From positions 2,976,501-3,040,500 of the forward strand of contig NZ_CP031834.1 in the NCBI RefSeq assembly GCF_003590645.1: a stretch of 64,000 nucleotides of DNA, read 5' to 3'. The first letter of the stretch is position 1, and the number at the start of each line of letters is the position of its first letter. Of this stretch, positions 1-9,046 are shown in pieces. The DNA comes from Mesorhizobium sp. DCY119. Its GTDB lineage: Bacteria > Pseudomonadota > Alphaproteobacteria > Rhizobiales > Rhizobiaceae. The translations under genes were made by a program, and so were the position numbers. The notes under the pieces were generated by a model that made no database searches, was not told the DNA's origin, and worked only from the letters and a program-made list of their open reading frames with translations.

Positions 1-115
1 TGGTTAATTTGCGTTTACTTAGCCATTCAGCGTGACATTCGCGTCACTCATATCGCCATTGATGGTAAACGCCGTCTCAATACCGCCCCTCATCGAGGCA
101 AATTTCTTCATGATT

Positions 116-1255
116 TCAGCATCCAAAGAGATCGTTCCAGAACACGAACCCCATAAAGCCCAGAACCAGCAGCATGCCGAGGCGATAGAAGGCTTCCGTC
201 ACCCGCTCCGACACCGGCCGTCGGATGACGGCCTCAACTCCATAGAAAAGCAGATGCCCGCCGTCCAGTGGCGGAATCGGCAAAAGATTGAGAAAACCGA
301 TTCCGACCGACAAAAGCGCCACGAGTTGCACCAGCCATTCGAAACCGAGCTTGGCCGCCTTGCCGGCCATGTCGGCGATTTTCACCGGTCCGCCGAGCTG
401 GCACTTGTCCTCACGCCCCACGACGAAGCGCTGAAAGAACTGGCCGGTTCTCGCGATTATGTTGCCGGTCTCATAGACCGCCTCAAGCAAGGCGCCGGGC
501 GGGCTGTAGCTGATGACACGCGGCTGACCCACCTGCTCGTTGTTGACCACACCGATGACGCCGACCTTGACGTTGTTTCCAAGCGCGTCCTTCTGTTCCA
601 TGACTTCCGGCGTGGCATTGACGGTGACTTCCTTGCCATCACGCAGCATCACGAACTCGATCGCGTCGCCGGTGCGCCCTGAAACCAGGCGCTGGACATC
701 CGCGAAGGTTTCCACGCGCGTGCCGCCAACCCTGACAAACCGATCGCCCGGCAGGATGCCTGCTCTTGCAGCCGGACTGTCGGGGCGCACTTCAGCGACC
801 ATCGGCTCGGCGACGAAGCGGCCATAGACGGAAAACATCACGGTAAAGACGGCAATCGTCAGCAGAAAATTGAACGCCGGCCCGGCGAATACGGTGAGAG
901 CCCGCTTCCAGATCGGCTGGGTGTGAAAGGCTACCTTGCGTTCAGCGTCGGTGAGGTTGGCCGTCTCGGTAGAATCAGGCGCACTGGTGACATTCATGTC
1001 ACCAACGAATTTGACGTATCCACCGAGCGGTATGGCCGATAACTTCCAGCGCGTGCCGTGGCGATCATTGAAGCCAAAAAGCTCAGGTCCGAAGCCGATG
1101 GAAAAGGCCTGTACCCCTATGCCGCACCAGCGCCCGACTAGATAGTGCCCCATCTCGTGGACGAACACGACAACGGTCAAAACGAACAGGAACGGTATGA
1201 TGGTGCCGACGAGCAGACTGTTCACGCCGAACACCGCAGGAAGTATCTCGCTCAA
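116..1255 (-). CDS. rseP: RIP metalloprotease RseP (site-2 protease)
   Basis: Intramembrane zinc metalloprotease that cleaves transmembrane anti-sigma factors or signal-peptide remnants in the inner membrane. The 379-residue product has an N-terminal membrane segment carrying the zinc motif HEMGH near residue 35, a PDZ domain around residues 130-210, and the C-terminal NLLPIPPLDGGH motif that supplies the third zinc ligand. Length matches single-PDZ alphaproteobacterial homologues rather than the two-PDZ E. coli protein. It is the last visible gene of the rpsB-to-rseP operon. A bamA gene would be expected next, beyond the left edge. A 119-base gap separates it from cdsA, so a secondary promoter is possible. 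Confidence 0.96.
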   Translation of the reverse strand: MSEILPAVFGVNSLLVGTIIPFLFVLTVVVFVHEMGHYLVGRWCGIGVQAFSIGFGPELFGFNDRHGTRWKLSAIPLGGYVKFVGDMNVTSAPDSTETANLTDAERKVAFHTQPIWKRALTVFAGPAFNFLLTIAVFTVMFSVYGRFVAEPMVAEVRPDSPAARAGILPGDRFVRVGGTRVETFADVQRLVSGRTGDAIEFVMLRDGKEVTVNATPEVMEQKDALGNNVKVGVIGVVNNEQVGQPRVISYSPPGALLEAVYETGNIIARTGQFFQRFVVGREDKCQLGGPVKIADMAGKAAKLGFEWLVQLVALLSVGIGFLNLLPIPPLDGGHLLFYGVEAVIRRPVSERVTEAFYRLGMLLVLGFMGFVFWNDLFGC

Positions 1256-1374
1256 ACCATGCCCCCAATGCCCTCAACAAGATTCGGCGAAGCCCGCGCC
1301 GTGAGTGTGTGATGTGAATCCGGGCGAATCCAAGGCATCGTGCCGAGCGAAGATCGCAGCGCGGCTTTTTCGCC

Positions 1375-2187
1375 TCAGGCCGGAAACAGACCGCTGGCCG
1401 GATGATCCGCGCCACCGAGAAGTGCGCCGATGACGTACAGGGCAAAGGCAGCCGCGACAAGCCCGTCGACACGGTCCATCACGCCCCCATGTCCGGGGAT
1501 GAGGTTGCTTGAGTCCTTTACCCCATGGCGTCGCTTGACCCATGATTCGAACAGGTCGCCTATCTGCGAGGCGACAGAGAGCAAGAACACCACGGGAATG
1601 AGCGTCAACAGGTTGCCACCGGCAAGGAAAGCCACCGCAAGCCCTGCGACCATGCCGCAAACTGTTCCACCAATGGCTCCGCTCCAGGTCTTTCCCGGCG
1701 AAATGGACGGCGCCAGCTTGGGCCCGCCGATAGCGCGGCCGACGAAGTAGGCGAAGATATCAGTGGCCCACACGGTTGCGAATAGAAACAGGATCGCCAT
1801 CAGGCCGGATCTGTCTGCGTCGCGCAGGAAAGCGAGCGAAATACCCGACAAGCCTGCATAGGCTAGGCCTGCCGTTGTCCATGTGCCCTGCCCGCGAATA
1901 AGCCCCGTCAGGGCTGAGGCAACGACAGCGCACCCCAGGACGGCGAATACTGTGGCAGCCGGAAAACCTGCCACCAGCGCAATCAGCGCCGCAGCCAATA
2001 GGATCGCCGAAAGCGCGTGATAGGCAGAGTTGGTGGAGGTGCGGGACATCGCGCACCACTCATAAAAGACTGCGGCTGCGATCGCGGCCGACAATATCCG
2101 AAACGGCAAGCCGCCCAGCCACGCCAGGAGCAGCACGACAGCGGCCATGACGATGCCGGAGATCACCCGCAGCTGGAGATTACTCAT
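1375..2187 (-). CDS. cdsA: Phosphatidate cytidylyltransferase CdsA
   Basis: Makes CDP-diacylglycerol from phosphatidate and CTP, the branch point of phospholipid synthesis at the inner membrane. The 270-residue protein is almost entirely hydrophobic helices and ends with the family signature, SPGKTWSGAIGG followed later by SSNLIPGHGGVMDRVDG. An in-frame TTG lies five codons upstream, but the ATG giving MSNLQLRV is the better start because it sits just after the uppS stop. The close spacing to uppS indicates cotranscription and possible translational coupling. Confidence 0.95.
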   Translation of the reverse strand: MSNLQLRVISGIVMAAVVLLLAWLGGLPFRILSAAIAAAVFYEWCAMSRTSTNSAYHALSAILLAAALIALVAGFPAATVFAVLGCAVVASALTGLIRGQGTWTTAGLAYAGLSGISLAFLRDADRSGLMAILFLFATVWATDIFAYFVGRAIGGPKLAPSISPGKTWSGAIGGTVCGMVAGLAVAFLAGGNLLTLIPVVFLLSVASQIGDLFESWVKRRHGVKDSSNLIPGHGGVMDRVDGLVAAAFALYVIGALLGGADHPASGLFPA

Positions 2188-2198
2188 GTTAACGCCGC

Positions 2199-2918
2199 TC
2201 AAGATGCGACGCCTCGCGCGTCCAGGCCGCCGAATCGACGCTCACGTGCCGCATACTGGCGAAGCGCTTCTGCGAGGTGCTCCCGGGTGAAATCCGGCCA
2301 GTAGCAAGGCTCGAAAACGAATTCGCTGTAGGCGGCCTGCCAGAGCAGGAAATTGGAAAGACGCATTTCGCCGCTGGTTCGAATGACGAGGTCCGGATCC
2401 GGAATGTCGTTTGTATCCAGAGCTTTGGCGACAGTTTCGGATGTGATTTCGCCGAGTGCGATCTTGCCCGCCAGCGCATCTGCAGCAATCTTTCGGGCAG
2501 CGCGGACGATTTCGTCGCGGCCGCCATAGTTGAAGGCGATGACCAGATTGATGGCCCGGTTGTTTTCGGTGAGCGATTCGGCCTCATCAAGCAGAGCTGC
2601 AATATCCGGCTGGAGATCGGCGCGTTCGCCAACGATGCGGACGCGCACGCCATTCTGGTGCAACTCGGCAAGATCACGCCGGATGAACAGCTTCAGAAGC
2701 CCCATCAGGTCGCTGACTTCCGACTTCGGGCGCGACCAGTTCTCCGAGGAGAAGGCGTAAACCGTCAGCCACGAGATGCCGAGATCGGCAGCGTTGCGCA
2801 CGGTGCGACGCAACGCCTCGACGCCCGCCTTGTGCCCGGCAAGGCGTGGCAAGCCCCGCGCCTTGGCCCAGCGGCCATTTCCATCCATGATGATCGCGAC
2901 GTGCGCGGGCGTTGTCAT
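2199..2918 (-). CDS. uppS: Isoprenyl transferase (undecaprenyl diphosphate synthase)
   Basis: Cis-prenyltransferase that builds undecaprenyl diphosphate, the lipid carrier for peptidoglycan and other envelope glycans, from farnesyl diphosphate and IPP. The 239-residue protein opens with [19 protein letters not shown], where the Asp of MDGNGRW binds magnesium, and carries the C-terminal [14 protein letters not shown] motif with the substrate-binding Arg. The longer open frame adds 14 Arg-rich residues upstream that are unlike the family, so the internal ATG is chosen. It lies between frr and cdsA, the usual alphaproteobacterial order. Confidence 0.96.
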   Translation of the reverse strand: MTTPAHVAIIMDGNGRWAKARGLPRLAGHKAGVEALRRTVRNAADLGISWLTVYAFSSENWSRPKSEVSDLMGLLKLFIRRDLAELHQNGVRVRIVGERADLQPDIAALLDEAESLTENNRAINLVIAFNYGGRDEIVRAARKIAADALAGKIALGEITSETVAKALDTNDIPDPDLVIRTSGEMRLSNFLLWQAAYSEFVFEPCYWPDFTREHLAEALRQYAARERRFGGLDARGVAS

Positions 2919-2956
2919 CGGTTCGCTTTCGGGCCGCCGGCTATGCCGAGCGCGCC

Positions 2957-3517
2957 TCAAACATGCATGATCTCGGCTTCTTTTCCTGACAGCAGGCTGT
3001 CGACCATGCTGATCGTATCATCAGTCAGTTTCTGAACCTTGTCGGACTGCACACGCGAGTCATCCTCGCTGATGTCGCCATCCTTCTGGGCTTTCTTGAG
3101 ATGATCCATGCCATCGCGACGCACATGGCGCACTGCCACGCGGGCATTCTCTGCATAGTTATGCGCGATCTTGACCAGTTCCTTGCGGCGCTGCTCGTTG
3201 AGTTCCGGCAGGGGGATACGCAGCGTTGTGCCATCCACGATCGGGTTGAAACCGAGATTGGATTCACGAATGGCGCGGTCGACGGCGCCGACCATCGACT
3301 TGTCCCACACCGAAACCGAGATCATGCGTGGCTCCGGCACCGAAACGGTCGCGACCTGCGTGAGGGGCATCGCGGTGCCATAAGCCTGGACCTGGATCGG
3401 ATCGAGAAGATTGCTCGACGCGCGGCCGGTCCTCAGCGAGGCCAGATCGTGCTTGAAGGCGTTAATCGCGCCGTCCATGCGCCGCTGGATGTCGTTGAAA
3501 TCTGCCCCGTTGCTCAT
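2957..3517 (-). CDS. frr: Ribosome recycling factor
   Basis: Releases mRNA and tRNA from the post-termination ribosome together with EF-G. The 186-residue length is typical. The sequence shows the conserved central [15 protein letters not shown] and the C-terminal helical bundle ending near [13 protein letters not shown]. The start is set by a Shine-Dalgarno AAGGAGAAG a few bases before the ATG at 3517; the longer frame upstream is not conserved. It sits between pyrH and uppS in the translation-envelope operon, an arrangement widespread in bacteria. Confidence 0.97.
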   Translation of the reverse strand: MSNGADFNDIQRRMDGAINAFKHDLASLRTGRASSNLLDPIQVQAYGTAMPLTQVATVSVPEPRMISVSVWDKSMVGAVDRAIRESNLGFNPIVDGTTLRIPLPELNEQRRKELVKIAHNYAENARVAVRHVRRDGMDHLKKAQKDGDISEDDSRVQSDKVQKLTDDTISMVDSLLSGKEAEIMHV

Positions 3518-3563
3518 CTTTTCTTCTCCTTGACCTCTCGATAACAAGGTCAGTCCTTGCAGT

Positions 3564-4286
3564 TTATACGTCGGCGACGACCGTGCAGCGGCCACCACCC
3601 TTGAGAATTTCGCCGAAACCGCCCTGCTCGTGTATCGAGTAGACGATTATCGGGATGTTGTTTTCGCGCGCAAGCGCAATTGCGGCGATATCCATGATCG
3701 AAAGCCCGCGTTTGATGACTTCGTCGTGGCTTATGCGATCGAAACGCGTCGCGGTAGGATCCTTCTTGGGATCGGCAGAGTAGACACCGTCGACCTGCGT
3801 TCCCTTGAACAGCGCATCGGCACCAATCTCGGCGGCACGCAGGGCGGCAGCCGAATCAGTGGTGAAGAACGGATTGCCGGTGCCGCCGGCGAAAATCACG
3901 ACCTTGCCTTCGTTCATGTAGGCGGTCGCCTGGCGCTGCGAGAAGCTTTCGCAGAGTTCCGGCATCGCGATTGCAGACAGGACCACAGCCTCGACGCCGA
4001 GCTTGACCAGAGAGGTGCGCAGCGCCAGCGAGTTGATGACTGTCGCCAGCATGCCCATATGGTCGCCGGTGACGCGGTCGCCGCCCTTAGAGGCAACGGC
4101 GACGCCGCGGAAGATATTGCCACCGCCGATGACCACGGCCACCTCGACGCCAAGCGCCCTCGCCTCGGCAATGTCGGAGGCGATACGGTCGACCACGGAC
4201 ACATCGATACCGAAATGCTGCTCGCCCATCAGCGCCTCGCCCGACGCTTTCAGCAAGACACGTCGATACAAGGGTTTTGCCGTCAT
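3564..4286 (-). CDS. pyrH: UMP kinase PyrH
   Basis: Hexameric bacterial uridylate kinase that phosphorylates UMP to UDP for pyrimidine nucleotide synthesis. The 240-residue product has the amino-acid-kinase fold motifs [11 protein letters not shown] near the N-terminus, [11 protein letters not shown] for the phosphate-binding loop, and [15 protein letters not shown] in the UMP-binding region. The ATG at 4286 is preceded by GAGGAAAAT, a fair ribosome site; the 19 upstream residues in the open frame are not family-like. Genes tsf upstream and frr downstream match the standard operon. Confidence 0.97.
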   Translation of the reverse strand: MTAKPLYRRVLLKASGEALMGEQHFGIDVSVVDRIASDIAEARALGVEVAVVIGGGNIFRGVAVASKGGDRVTGDHMGMLATVINSLALRTSLVKLGVEAVVLSAIAMPELCESFSQRQATAYMNEGKVVIFAGGTGNPFFTTDSAAALRAAEIGADALFKGTQVDGVYSADPKKDPTATRFDRISHDEVIKRGLSIMDIAAIALARENNIPIIVYSIHEQGGFGEILKGGGRCTVVADV

Positions 4287-4432
4287 ATTTTCCTCATCAT
4301 GTCTGGTGTGGTTACGGCATTCCAAGCGAGACACGAGGTTCACGCTTCCTCCGGAAGGTGGCGATACACGAAGGGCACCGCGTTGTCACGCGATGCCCTG
4401 TTCATAACGCTATAGAAGAGTTTGAAGCGGCG

Positions 4433-5356
4433 TTACTTTTTCACCGCAGCAGCGACTTCGGCTGCGAAGTCGGTCTCTTCCTTCTCGATGCCTTCGCCGA
4501 GGGCGAAGCGCAGGAAGCCAGTGACCTTGGCCGGAGCGCCGATTTCCTTCTCGGCAGCCTTGAGGGCAGCCTCGACCGTCAGGTCCGGATTGAGCACGAA
4601 AGCCTGCTTCAGAAGAACGACTTCCTCGTAGAACTTGCGCAGGCGGCCTTCCACCATCTTCTCGATGATGTTTTCCGGCTTGCCCGATTCGCGGGCCTGC
4701 TCGGTGAAGATCGCCTTTTCGCGAGCAACGGCGGCCGGATCGACCTCTTCGGCGGTCAGCGCGAGCGGGTTGGTCGCGGCAACGTGCATGGCAACCTGCT
4801 TGCCGAAGGCGCGTGCAGCGTCCGCATTGCCGGTCGTCTCGACGGCAACGAGCACGCCGAGCTTGCCGAGATTGTCGGCGACGGCATTGTGAACGTAGGT
4901 CGCGACAGCGCCCGACGAAACCGACAGCTTGGCCGAACGGCGGAACGACAGGTTTTCACCGATCGTGCCGACAGCGTCCTTGATCGCGTCGACGACGGAC
5001 TTGTCAGAGCCCGGATAATTGGCAACAGCGACCGCTTCGGTCTCGCCGCCGACTTCGAGCGCGACCGCAGCCACGTTGCGGACGATTTCCTGAAAGCCTT
5101 CGGCGCGAGCGACGAAATCGGTCTCGGAATTCACCTCGACGACGACAGCGCTGGTCGCATTGCCGGCAACGCCGATCAAGCCTTCAGCGGCGGTACGGCC
5201 GGCCTTCTTGTCGGCCTTGGCAATACCCTTGGCGCGCAGCCAGTCAACGGCAGCTTCCATGTCGCCATTGGTCTCGGCGAGAGCCGCCTTGCAATCCATC
5301 ATGCCCGCGCCGGTCATGTCGCGGAGCTGTTTAACCTGTGCAGCTGAAATGCTCAT
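4433..5356 (-). CDS. tsf: Translation elongation factor Ts
   Basis: Guanine-nucleotide exchange factor that regenerates EF-Tu-GTP. The 307-residue protein begins [20 protein letters not shown], with the family signature [16 protein letters not shown] in the N-terminal UBA-like domain, followed by the core region containing NSETDFVAR, which contacts EF-Tu. The open frame extends 92 residues further upstream through the rpsB-tsf spacer, but that part is Arg-rich and not conserved, so the ATG at 5356 is used. It follows rpsB as in nearly all bacteria. Confidence 0.97.
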   Translation of the reverse strand: MSISAAQVKQLRDMTGAGMMDCKAALAETNGDMEAAVDWLRAKGIAKADKKAGRTAAEGLIGVAGNATSAVVVEVNSETDFVARAEGFQEIVRNVAAVALEVGGETEAVAVANYPGSDKSVVDAIKDAVGTIGENLSFRRSAKLSVSSGAVATYVHNAVADNLGKLGVLVAVETTGNADAARAFGKQVAMHVAATNPLALTAEEVDPAAVAREKAIFTEQARESGKPENIIEKMVEGRLRKFYEEVVLLKQAFVLNPDLTVEAALKAAEKEIGAPAKVTGFLRFALGEGIEKEETDFAAEVAAAVKK

Positions 5357-5478
5357 TTTTGCCTCTTTGTTCGAAATGCGCGGGCGCACCACCGAACAAT
5401 CGATGATGCGCCTGACGCCAGCGCGACAATCCACGCCAAATTTCAGAAAAATGAAGGCCGGAACCGGCCTTCGCGGTA

Positions 5479-6273
5479 TTAAGCCTCGGGCGCGGAGCCT
5501 TCGGGTGCTGCAGCAGGCGTCTCGTCGAGAGCCGGCTCGACCGGAGCTTCGATCGCAGCGCCAACGTCGACGCCGAGAGCGCCCTGCTGGCGAGCGATGC
5601 CGTCGATAGCAGCCTTGGCGATCAGGTCGCAATAAAGCTGGATGGCGCGTGCCGCGTCGTCATTGCCCGGGATCGGGAAATCGATCTTGTCCGGATCGCA
5701 GTTCGAATCGAGAACGGCAACAACCGGGATGCCGAGACGCTTGGCTTCCAGGATGGCGATCGCTTCCTTGTTGGTGTCGATCACGAACATCAGGTCAGGC
5801 GTCGAGCCCATGTCCTTGATGCCGCCGAGAGCCTTGTTGAGCTTCTCGCGCTCACGATCAAGGTTCAGGCGTTCCTTCTTGGTGAAGCCCTGGGCTTCGC
5901 CGGCCAGCATTTCGTCGAGCTTGCGCAGACGCTGGATCGAGTTCGAGATCGTCTTCCAGTTGGTCAGCATGCCGCCGAGCCAACGCGAGTTGACATAGTA
6001 CTGAGCCGAACGCTGTGCAGCATCGGCAACGATGTCCGAAGCCTGGCGCTTGGTGCCGACGAAGAGGACGCGGCCGCCCTTGGCGACGGTGTCCGACACC
6101 TGCTTGAGCGCCTGGTGGAGCAGCGGAACCGTCTGCGACAGGTCGATAACGTGGATGTTGTTGCGAGCGCCATAGATGTAGGGCGCCATCTTCGGGTTCC
6201 AGCGGTGGGTCTGGTGGCCGAAGTGAATGCCAGCTTCCAAAAGCTGGCGCATGCTGAAATCAGGCAGAGCCAT
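5479..6273 (-). CDS. rpsB: 30S ribosomal protein S2
   Basis: Small-subunit ribosomal protein needed for S1 docking and 30S assembly. The 264-residue product starts [20 protein letters not shown], with the conserved [15 protein letters not shown] and later [14 protein letters not shown]. The C-terminus carries an Ala/Glu/Pro-rich tail beyond the usual core, common in rhizobia. It is the first gene of the operon. A promoter with good -35 and -10 hexamers lies about 160 bases upstream, leaving a long leader in which S2 autoregulation is known in other bacteria but not shown here. Confidence 0.97.
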   Translation of the reverse strand: MALPDFSMRQLLEAGIHFGHQTHRWNPKMAPYIYGARNNIHVIDLSQTVPLLHQALKQVSDTVAKGGRVLFVGTKRQASDIVADAAQRSAQYYVNSRWLGGMLTNWKTISNSIQRLRKLDEMLAGEAQGFTKKERLNLDREREKLNKALGGIKDMGSTPDLMFVIDTNKEAIAILEAKRLGIPVVAVLDSNCDPDKIDFPIPGNDDAARAIQLYCDLIAKAAIDGIARQQGALGVDVGAAIEAPVEPALDETPAAAPEGSAPEA

Positions 6274-6435
6274 TCTTAGTTTCCTTTCCGGTTAGCCTCC
6301 ACGGACAAACTGACGATCTTCCGGCCTTGTTCGAAAAGTCTCATGACTTTCGCGTTCGGGCCGTAAAACGCCACCGGAGGTTTCAGCCGGATTTCTCCCG
6401 GGCAGACACCAAAGTCCGTGTGTGGAATGAGCGCG

Positions 6436-6464
6436 CATATAGAGGGTGAAGCCTGGAAAAGCAA
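6436..6464 (-). promoter_or_regulatory. Probable housekeeping promoter of the rpsB operon
   Basis: Read on the minus strand, TTGCTT (6459-6464) is followed by a 17-base spacer and TATATG (6436-6441), close to the alphaproteobacterial housekeeping consensus. It points into rpsB and would give a leader of about 155 bases. The -35 overlaps the hairpin that probably terminates the preceding DUF4031 gene. Confidence 0.55.
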
Positions 6465-6488
6465 GCGCGCATGGTTTGATGCGCGCTT
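6455..6488 (-). terminator. Hairpin after the DUF4031 gene
   Basis: A perfect 10-bp stem, AAGCGCGCAT pairing with ATGCGCGCTT around a six-base loop, occupies 6463-6488. On the minus strand it is followed by GCTTTTCC, a short T-run. It starts at the stop codon of the DUF4031 gene, so it plausibly ends that transcript before the rpsB promoter. The T-tract is weak, so termination is likely but not certain. Confidence 0.45.
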
Positions 6489-6802
6489 CAGGCCACTTCG
6501 GCGACCGGCACAGCGCGAACCTGCGCCGGTATTTTCTTGCCCGCGTGAACCTTCACGCGCCTGAAAACGGTGACGATTTCCTCGCGGCTGCAGGCGACCG
6601 CTCCAAGCCTCAGAGCCCGATCCCGCTCGAAGGCGGTGATATCGTAGTGAGGCGCGGTGGTTTTCGGCGGTCCCTGGTAGGACGAGCGATGCAGACCGAG
6701 CCGTGCTGCGAAACGATGGAGTTCGGCCATGTCATCCGCCATCAGATGGCACCAGCGACGGCCCGCCCAATGCCAGATCGCATCATCGACATAGACCGCC
6801 AT
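6488..6802 (-). CDS. DUF4031 domain-containing protein
   Basis: A 104-residue protein beginning MAVYVDDAIWHWAGRRWCHL, with the acidic, tryptophan- and histidine-rich pattern of the DUF4031 family: VDDA, WCHLMADD and the central FAARLGLHRSSYQGPP. Family members are small cytoplasmic proteins of unknown function. It follows eipB on the same strand with a 13-base gap and is probably cotranscribed with it. No catalytic role can be read from the sequence. Confidence 0.85.
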   Translation of the reverse strand: MAVYVDDAIWHWAGRRWCHLMADDMAELHRFAARLGLHRSSYQGPPKTTAPHYDITAFERDRALRLGAVACSREEIVTVFRRVKVHAGKKIPAQVRAVPVAEVA

Positions 6803-6815
6803 CAGCCGAATACGC

Positions 6816-7652
6816 CTACTTGTCGCATTTCTGCTTGGGAGCCGGAAACAGCGACAGGTTGACCAGCTTGCCGGTCATCGAGAATTCGCCATAGTCCATC
6901 ATCAGATCGCGGGTCAGGCCATTTTCGTGCAGCTTGAAGCTGATGCGGTATTCCGGCACTTCCTCGCCGCCATCGGCAGATTGGTCGTCGAAATAGGCGA
7001 TTTCGACCGGCCAGTACTTGTCCTTGCCGAGCGTCTTGAGCGCGGGCAGTTCCGGATCGCTCTTGTCTGCATCCGAATCGGTCTTCTTGCCGACGATGAC
7101 AGTGGTCGTCATCACCTTGTCGGCATCCTCGGAACCATCGAACAAATTGGTTTCGTAAAATGTCTCGCCGCTGTTGGCCTTCTTGATCAGCTCTTCCAGG
7201 TGCTGGGTCGGAAACTGCGTGGCCGACAGTTCGAGATCGCTCTTTTCAGGCTTGTCGATGGCGACCTTCAGCCCGTTATCCTCACGCGTGGCGGTGCCTT
7301 TCACTTCCTTGTCAAGATTCTGGTCGACAAAGGACTTCGTAACGAAGCTGAAGGTCTTGCCCTCCGCGTCCTCGAAAGTCGTTGTCTGCTGATCCGTGAC
7401 CCTGGAGTTGTCGCCTGAGTCGATCTGCGTGACGAAGCGGAACTTGACCGTATAGCCTTCACAGGGCGAACCGTTGAACTCGTAGACCATGCGTCCGGCA
7501 AGACTGGTTATGCCGGAGCGATCGGAAGCCTTGTCGAGCACGAGATCGTAGACCGCGCGATGCGGCGCCAGAGGCGTTGCGGCAAAGGCGGGCACAGCAA
7601 GCAGCGCCGACGGTGAAACAAGGGCAAGCAAGGCAAGGCGCAGTGCGCGCAT
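6816..7652 (-). CDS. eipB: Cell envelope integrity protein EipB (DUF1849)
   Basis: Periplasmic protein of the DUF1849 family. The Brucella abortus member EipB is a beta-spiral protein needed for envelope integrity and virulence. The 278-residue precursor has a signal peptide (MRALRLALLALVS, cleavage probably after VPAFA near residue 24). Only two cysteines remain in the mature part, Cys64 in GSPCEGYTV and Cys276 two residues from the end, matching the conserved disulfide of EipB. The longer open frame adds 56 residues before this signal peptide and is rejected. It is divergent from ridA. Confidence 0.9.
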   Translation of the reverse strand: MRALRLALLALVSPSALLAVPAFAATPLAPHRAVYDLVLDKASDRSGITSLAGRMVYEFNGSPCEGYTVKFRFVTQIDSGDNSRVTDQQTTTFEDAEGKTFSFVTKSFVDQNLDKEVKGTATREDNGLKVAIDKPEKSDLELSATQFPTQHLEELIKKANSGETFYETNLFDGSEDADKVMTTTVIVGKKTDSDADKSDPELPALKTLGKDKYWPVEIAYFDDQSADGGEEVPEYRISFKLHENGLTRDLMMDYGEFSMTGKLVNLSLFPAPKQKCDK

Positions 7653-7791
7653 GAAGACGCTCCGATCGGCGCGGTCCGGATTGGCCGCTGGAAAGATGGT
7701 CACTTTAAAAAAAGTCGTGGCGGAAGCGAGGCAAAAATAGCAGTTTGCGCGCGACAACCGATTTCCACCATTAAAGACATAGGGAAAGACG

Positions 7792-8256
7792 ATGGGCGAA
7801 ACAATCGAAAACCGGCTCAAGGATCTGGGCGTCTACCTGCCGCAAGCTGCAGCCCCTGCCGCAAATTACGTGCCCTTCATGCAGAGCGGCAAGCTCGTCT
7901 TCACCGCCGGCCAGTTGCCGCTGAAGGATGGCAAGCTCGTCGCTTCGGGTCTGCTTGGCCGCGATCTCGACACCGCCGCCGGCAAGGAAGCGGCCAAGCT
8001 GTGCGCCATCAACATCCTGGCGCAGGCCAAAGCAGCAGTCGGCGATCTCGACAAGATCAAGCGGCTGGTGAAGATCACCGTCTTCGTCGCTTCATCGCCG
8101 GACTTCACCGAGCAGCACCTCGTTGCCAATGGCGCATCGGATTTTCTGGTCGCAGCGCTCGGCGATGCTGGCAAGCATGCGCGCTCGGCGGTCGGTGTGG
8201 CGGTCCTGCCGCTGAATGCCGCCGTCGAGATCGAAGCCATCATCGAAGTCGCCTGA
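7792..8256 (+). CDS. RidA family protein (YjgF/YER057c/UK114)
   Basis: Small trimeric enzyme family that hydrolyses reactive enamine/imine intermediates such as 2-aminoacrylate. The 154-residue product belongs to the longer subgroup. It keeps the Arg in HARSAVGVAVLPL, which positions the carboxylate in active RidA proteins, and the downstream VEIEAI segment. It starts a plus-strand run with a GDPD gene 14 bases further on. Whether it acts as a true deaminase or belongs to a functionally different YjgF subfamily cannot be decided from the sequence. Confidence 0.9.
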   Translation: MGETIENRLKDLGVYLPQAAAPAANYVPFMQSGKLVFTAGQLPLKDGKLVASGLLGRDLDTAAGKEAAKLCAINILAQAKAAVGDLDKIKRLVKITVFVASSPDFTEQHLVANGASDFLVAALGDAGKHARSAVGVAVLPLNAAVEIEAIIEVA

Positions 8257-8270
8257 TAGCGAGCAAAGCC

Positions 8271-8999
8271 ATGACCGACCTTTCCTGGCTGACGGCCCGG
8301 CCGATCGCCCATCGCGGCTACCATGACCAGAACAAGACCGTGTGGGAAAACACGCTCTCTGCTTTCCAGCGCGCCGTCGACAAGGGCTTTGCCATCGAAT
8401 GCGATGTGCATCTGTCGTCGGACGGCGTGCCGATGATTTTTCACGATCAGGGCCTGGAACGCCTGACCGGCACAGACGGCTTCATCTGGCAGCGAACGGC
8501 CGGCGAACTGGCAGCCTTGCGGATCGGCGGCACCGCCGATCACGTGCCCACCCTTAGGGAATTGCTCGACCTGGTCGACGGGCGCGTGCCGCTGGTCGTC
8601 GAACTGAAGGGTATTCCCGGACGTGACGACGGGCTGGTGAAGCGCGTGTGCGACATGCTGCATGGCTACAAGGGCAAGGTGGCGATCATGTCGTTCGACC
8701 ACTGGCTGGTCCGCCAGTTTCCGGCGCATGCGAAGAAGATACCGACCGGGCTGACTGCCTACGGCACGAAGAACCATGAGGTCGAGCCCCATTTCTCGAT
8801 GCTCGCCTACGGCATTTCCTTCACCTCCTACAGCGTGACGGAACTACCCAACCGCTTTGTCGATTTCGTGCGGGAAAAGCTCAGCATGCCGGTCATCACC
8901 TGGACCGTTCGGGATCGGGCGATGGTGGAGCATACATTCGCCCATGCCGACCAGATGACCTTCGAAGGCTTCGATCCGGATGCCAATCTTACATCGTGA
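8271..8999 (+). CDS. Glycerophosphodiester phosphodiesterase family protein
   Basis: Cytoplasmic GDPD-fold enzyme expected to hydrolyse glycerophosphodiesters to glycerol 3-phosphate and an alcohol. The 242-residue protein starts MTDLSWLTARPIAHRGYHDQ; the catalytic His-Arg pair (AHRG), the Glu/Asp pair in ECDVHLSSDG, and HDQGLERLT are all visible. No signal peptide is present, so it resembles UgpQ rather than periplasmic GlpQ. The open frame extends upstream through ridA, but the ATG at 8271 is 14 bases after the ridA stop and is the natural start. Confidence 0.9.
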   Translation: MTDLSWLTARPIAHRGYHDQNKTVWENTLSAFQRAVDKGFAIECDVHLSSDGVPMIFHDQGLERLTGTDGFIWQRTAGELAALRIGGTADHVPTLRELLDLVDGRVPLVVELKGIPGRDDGLVKRVCDMLHGYKGKVAIMSFDHWLVRQFPAHAKKIPTGLTAYGTKNHEVEPHFSMLAYGISFTSYSVTELPNRFVDFVREKLSMPVITWTVRDRAMVEHTFAHADQMTFEGFDPDANLTS

Positions 9000-9046
9000 G
9001 CCAAAATCCTCTTGCACTGCAAAAACGGCGACGTATCTAAAGCTAC

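Noticed and set aside
1-115. Start of bamA downstream of rseP
   Set aside because: Expected from synteny, but the first 115 bases contain no frame with a bamA-like signal peptide; every ATG on the minus strand stops quickly.
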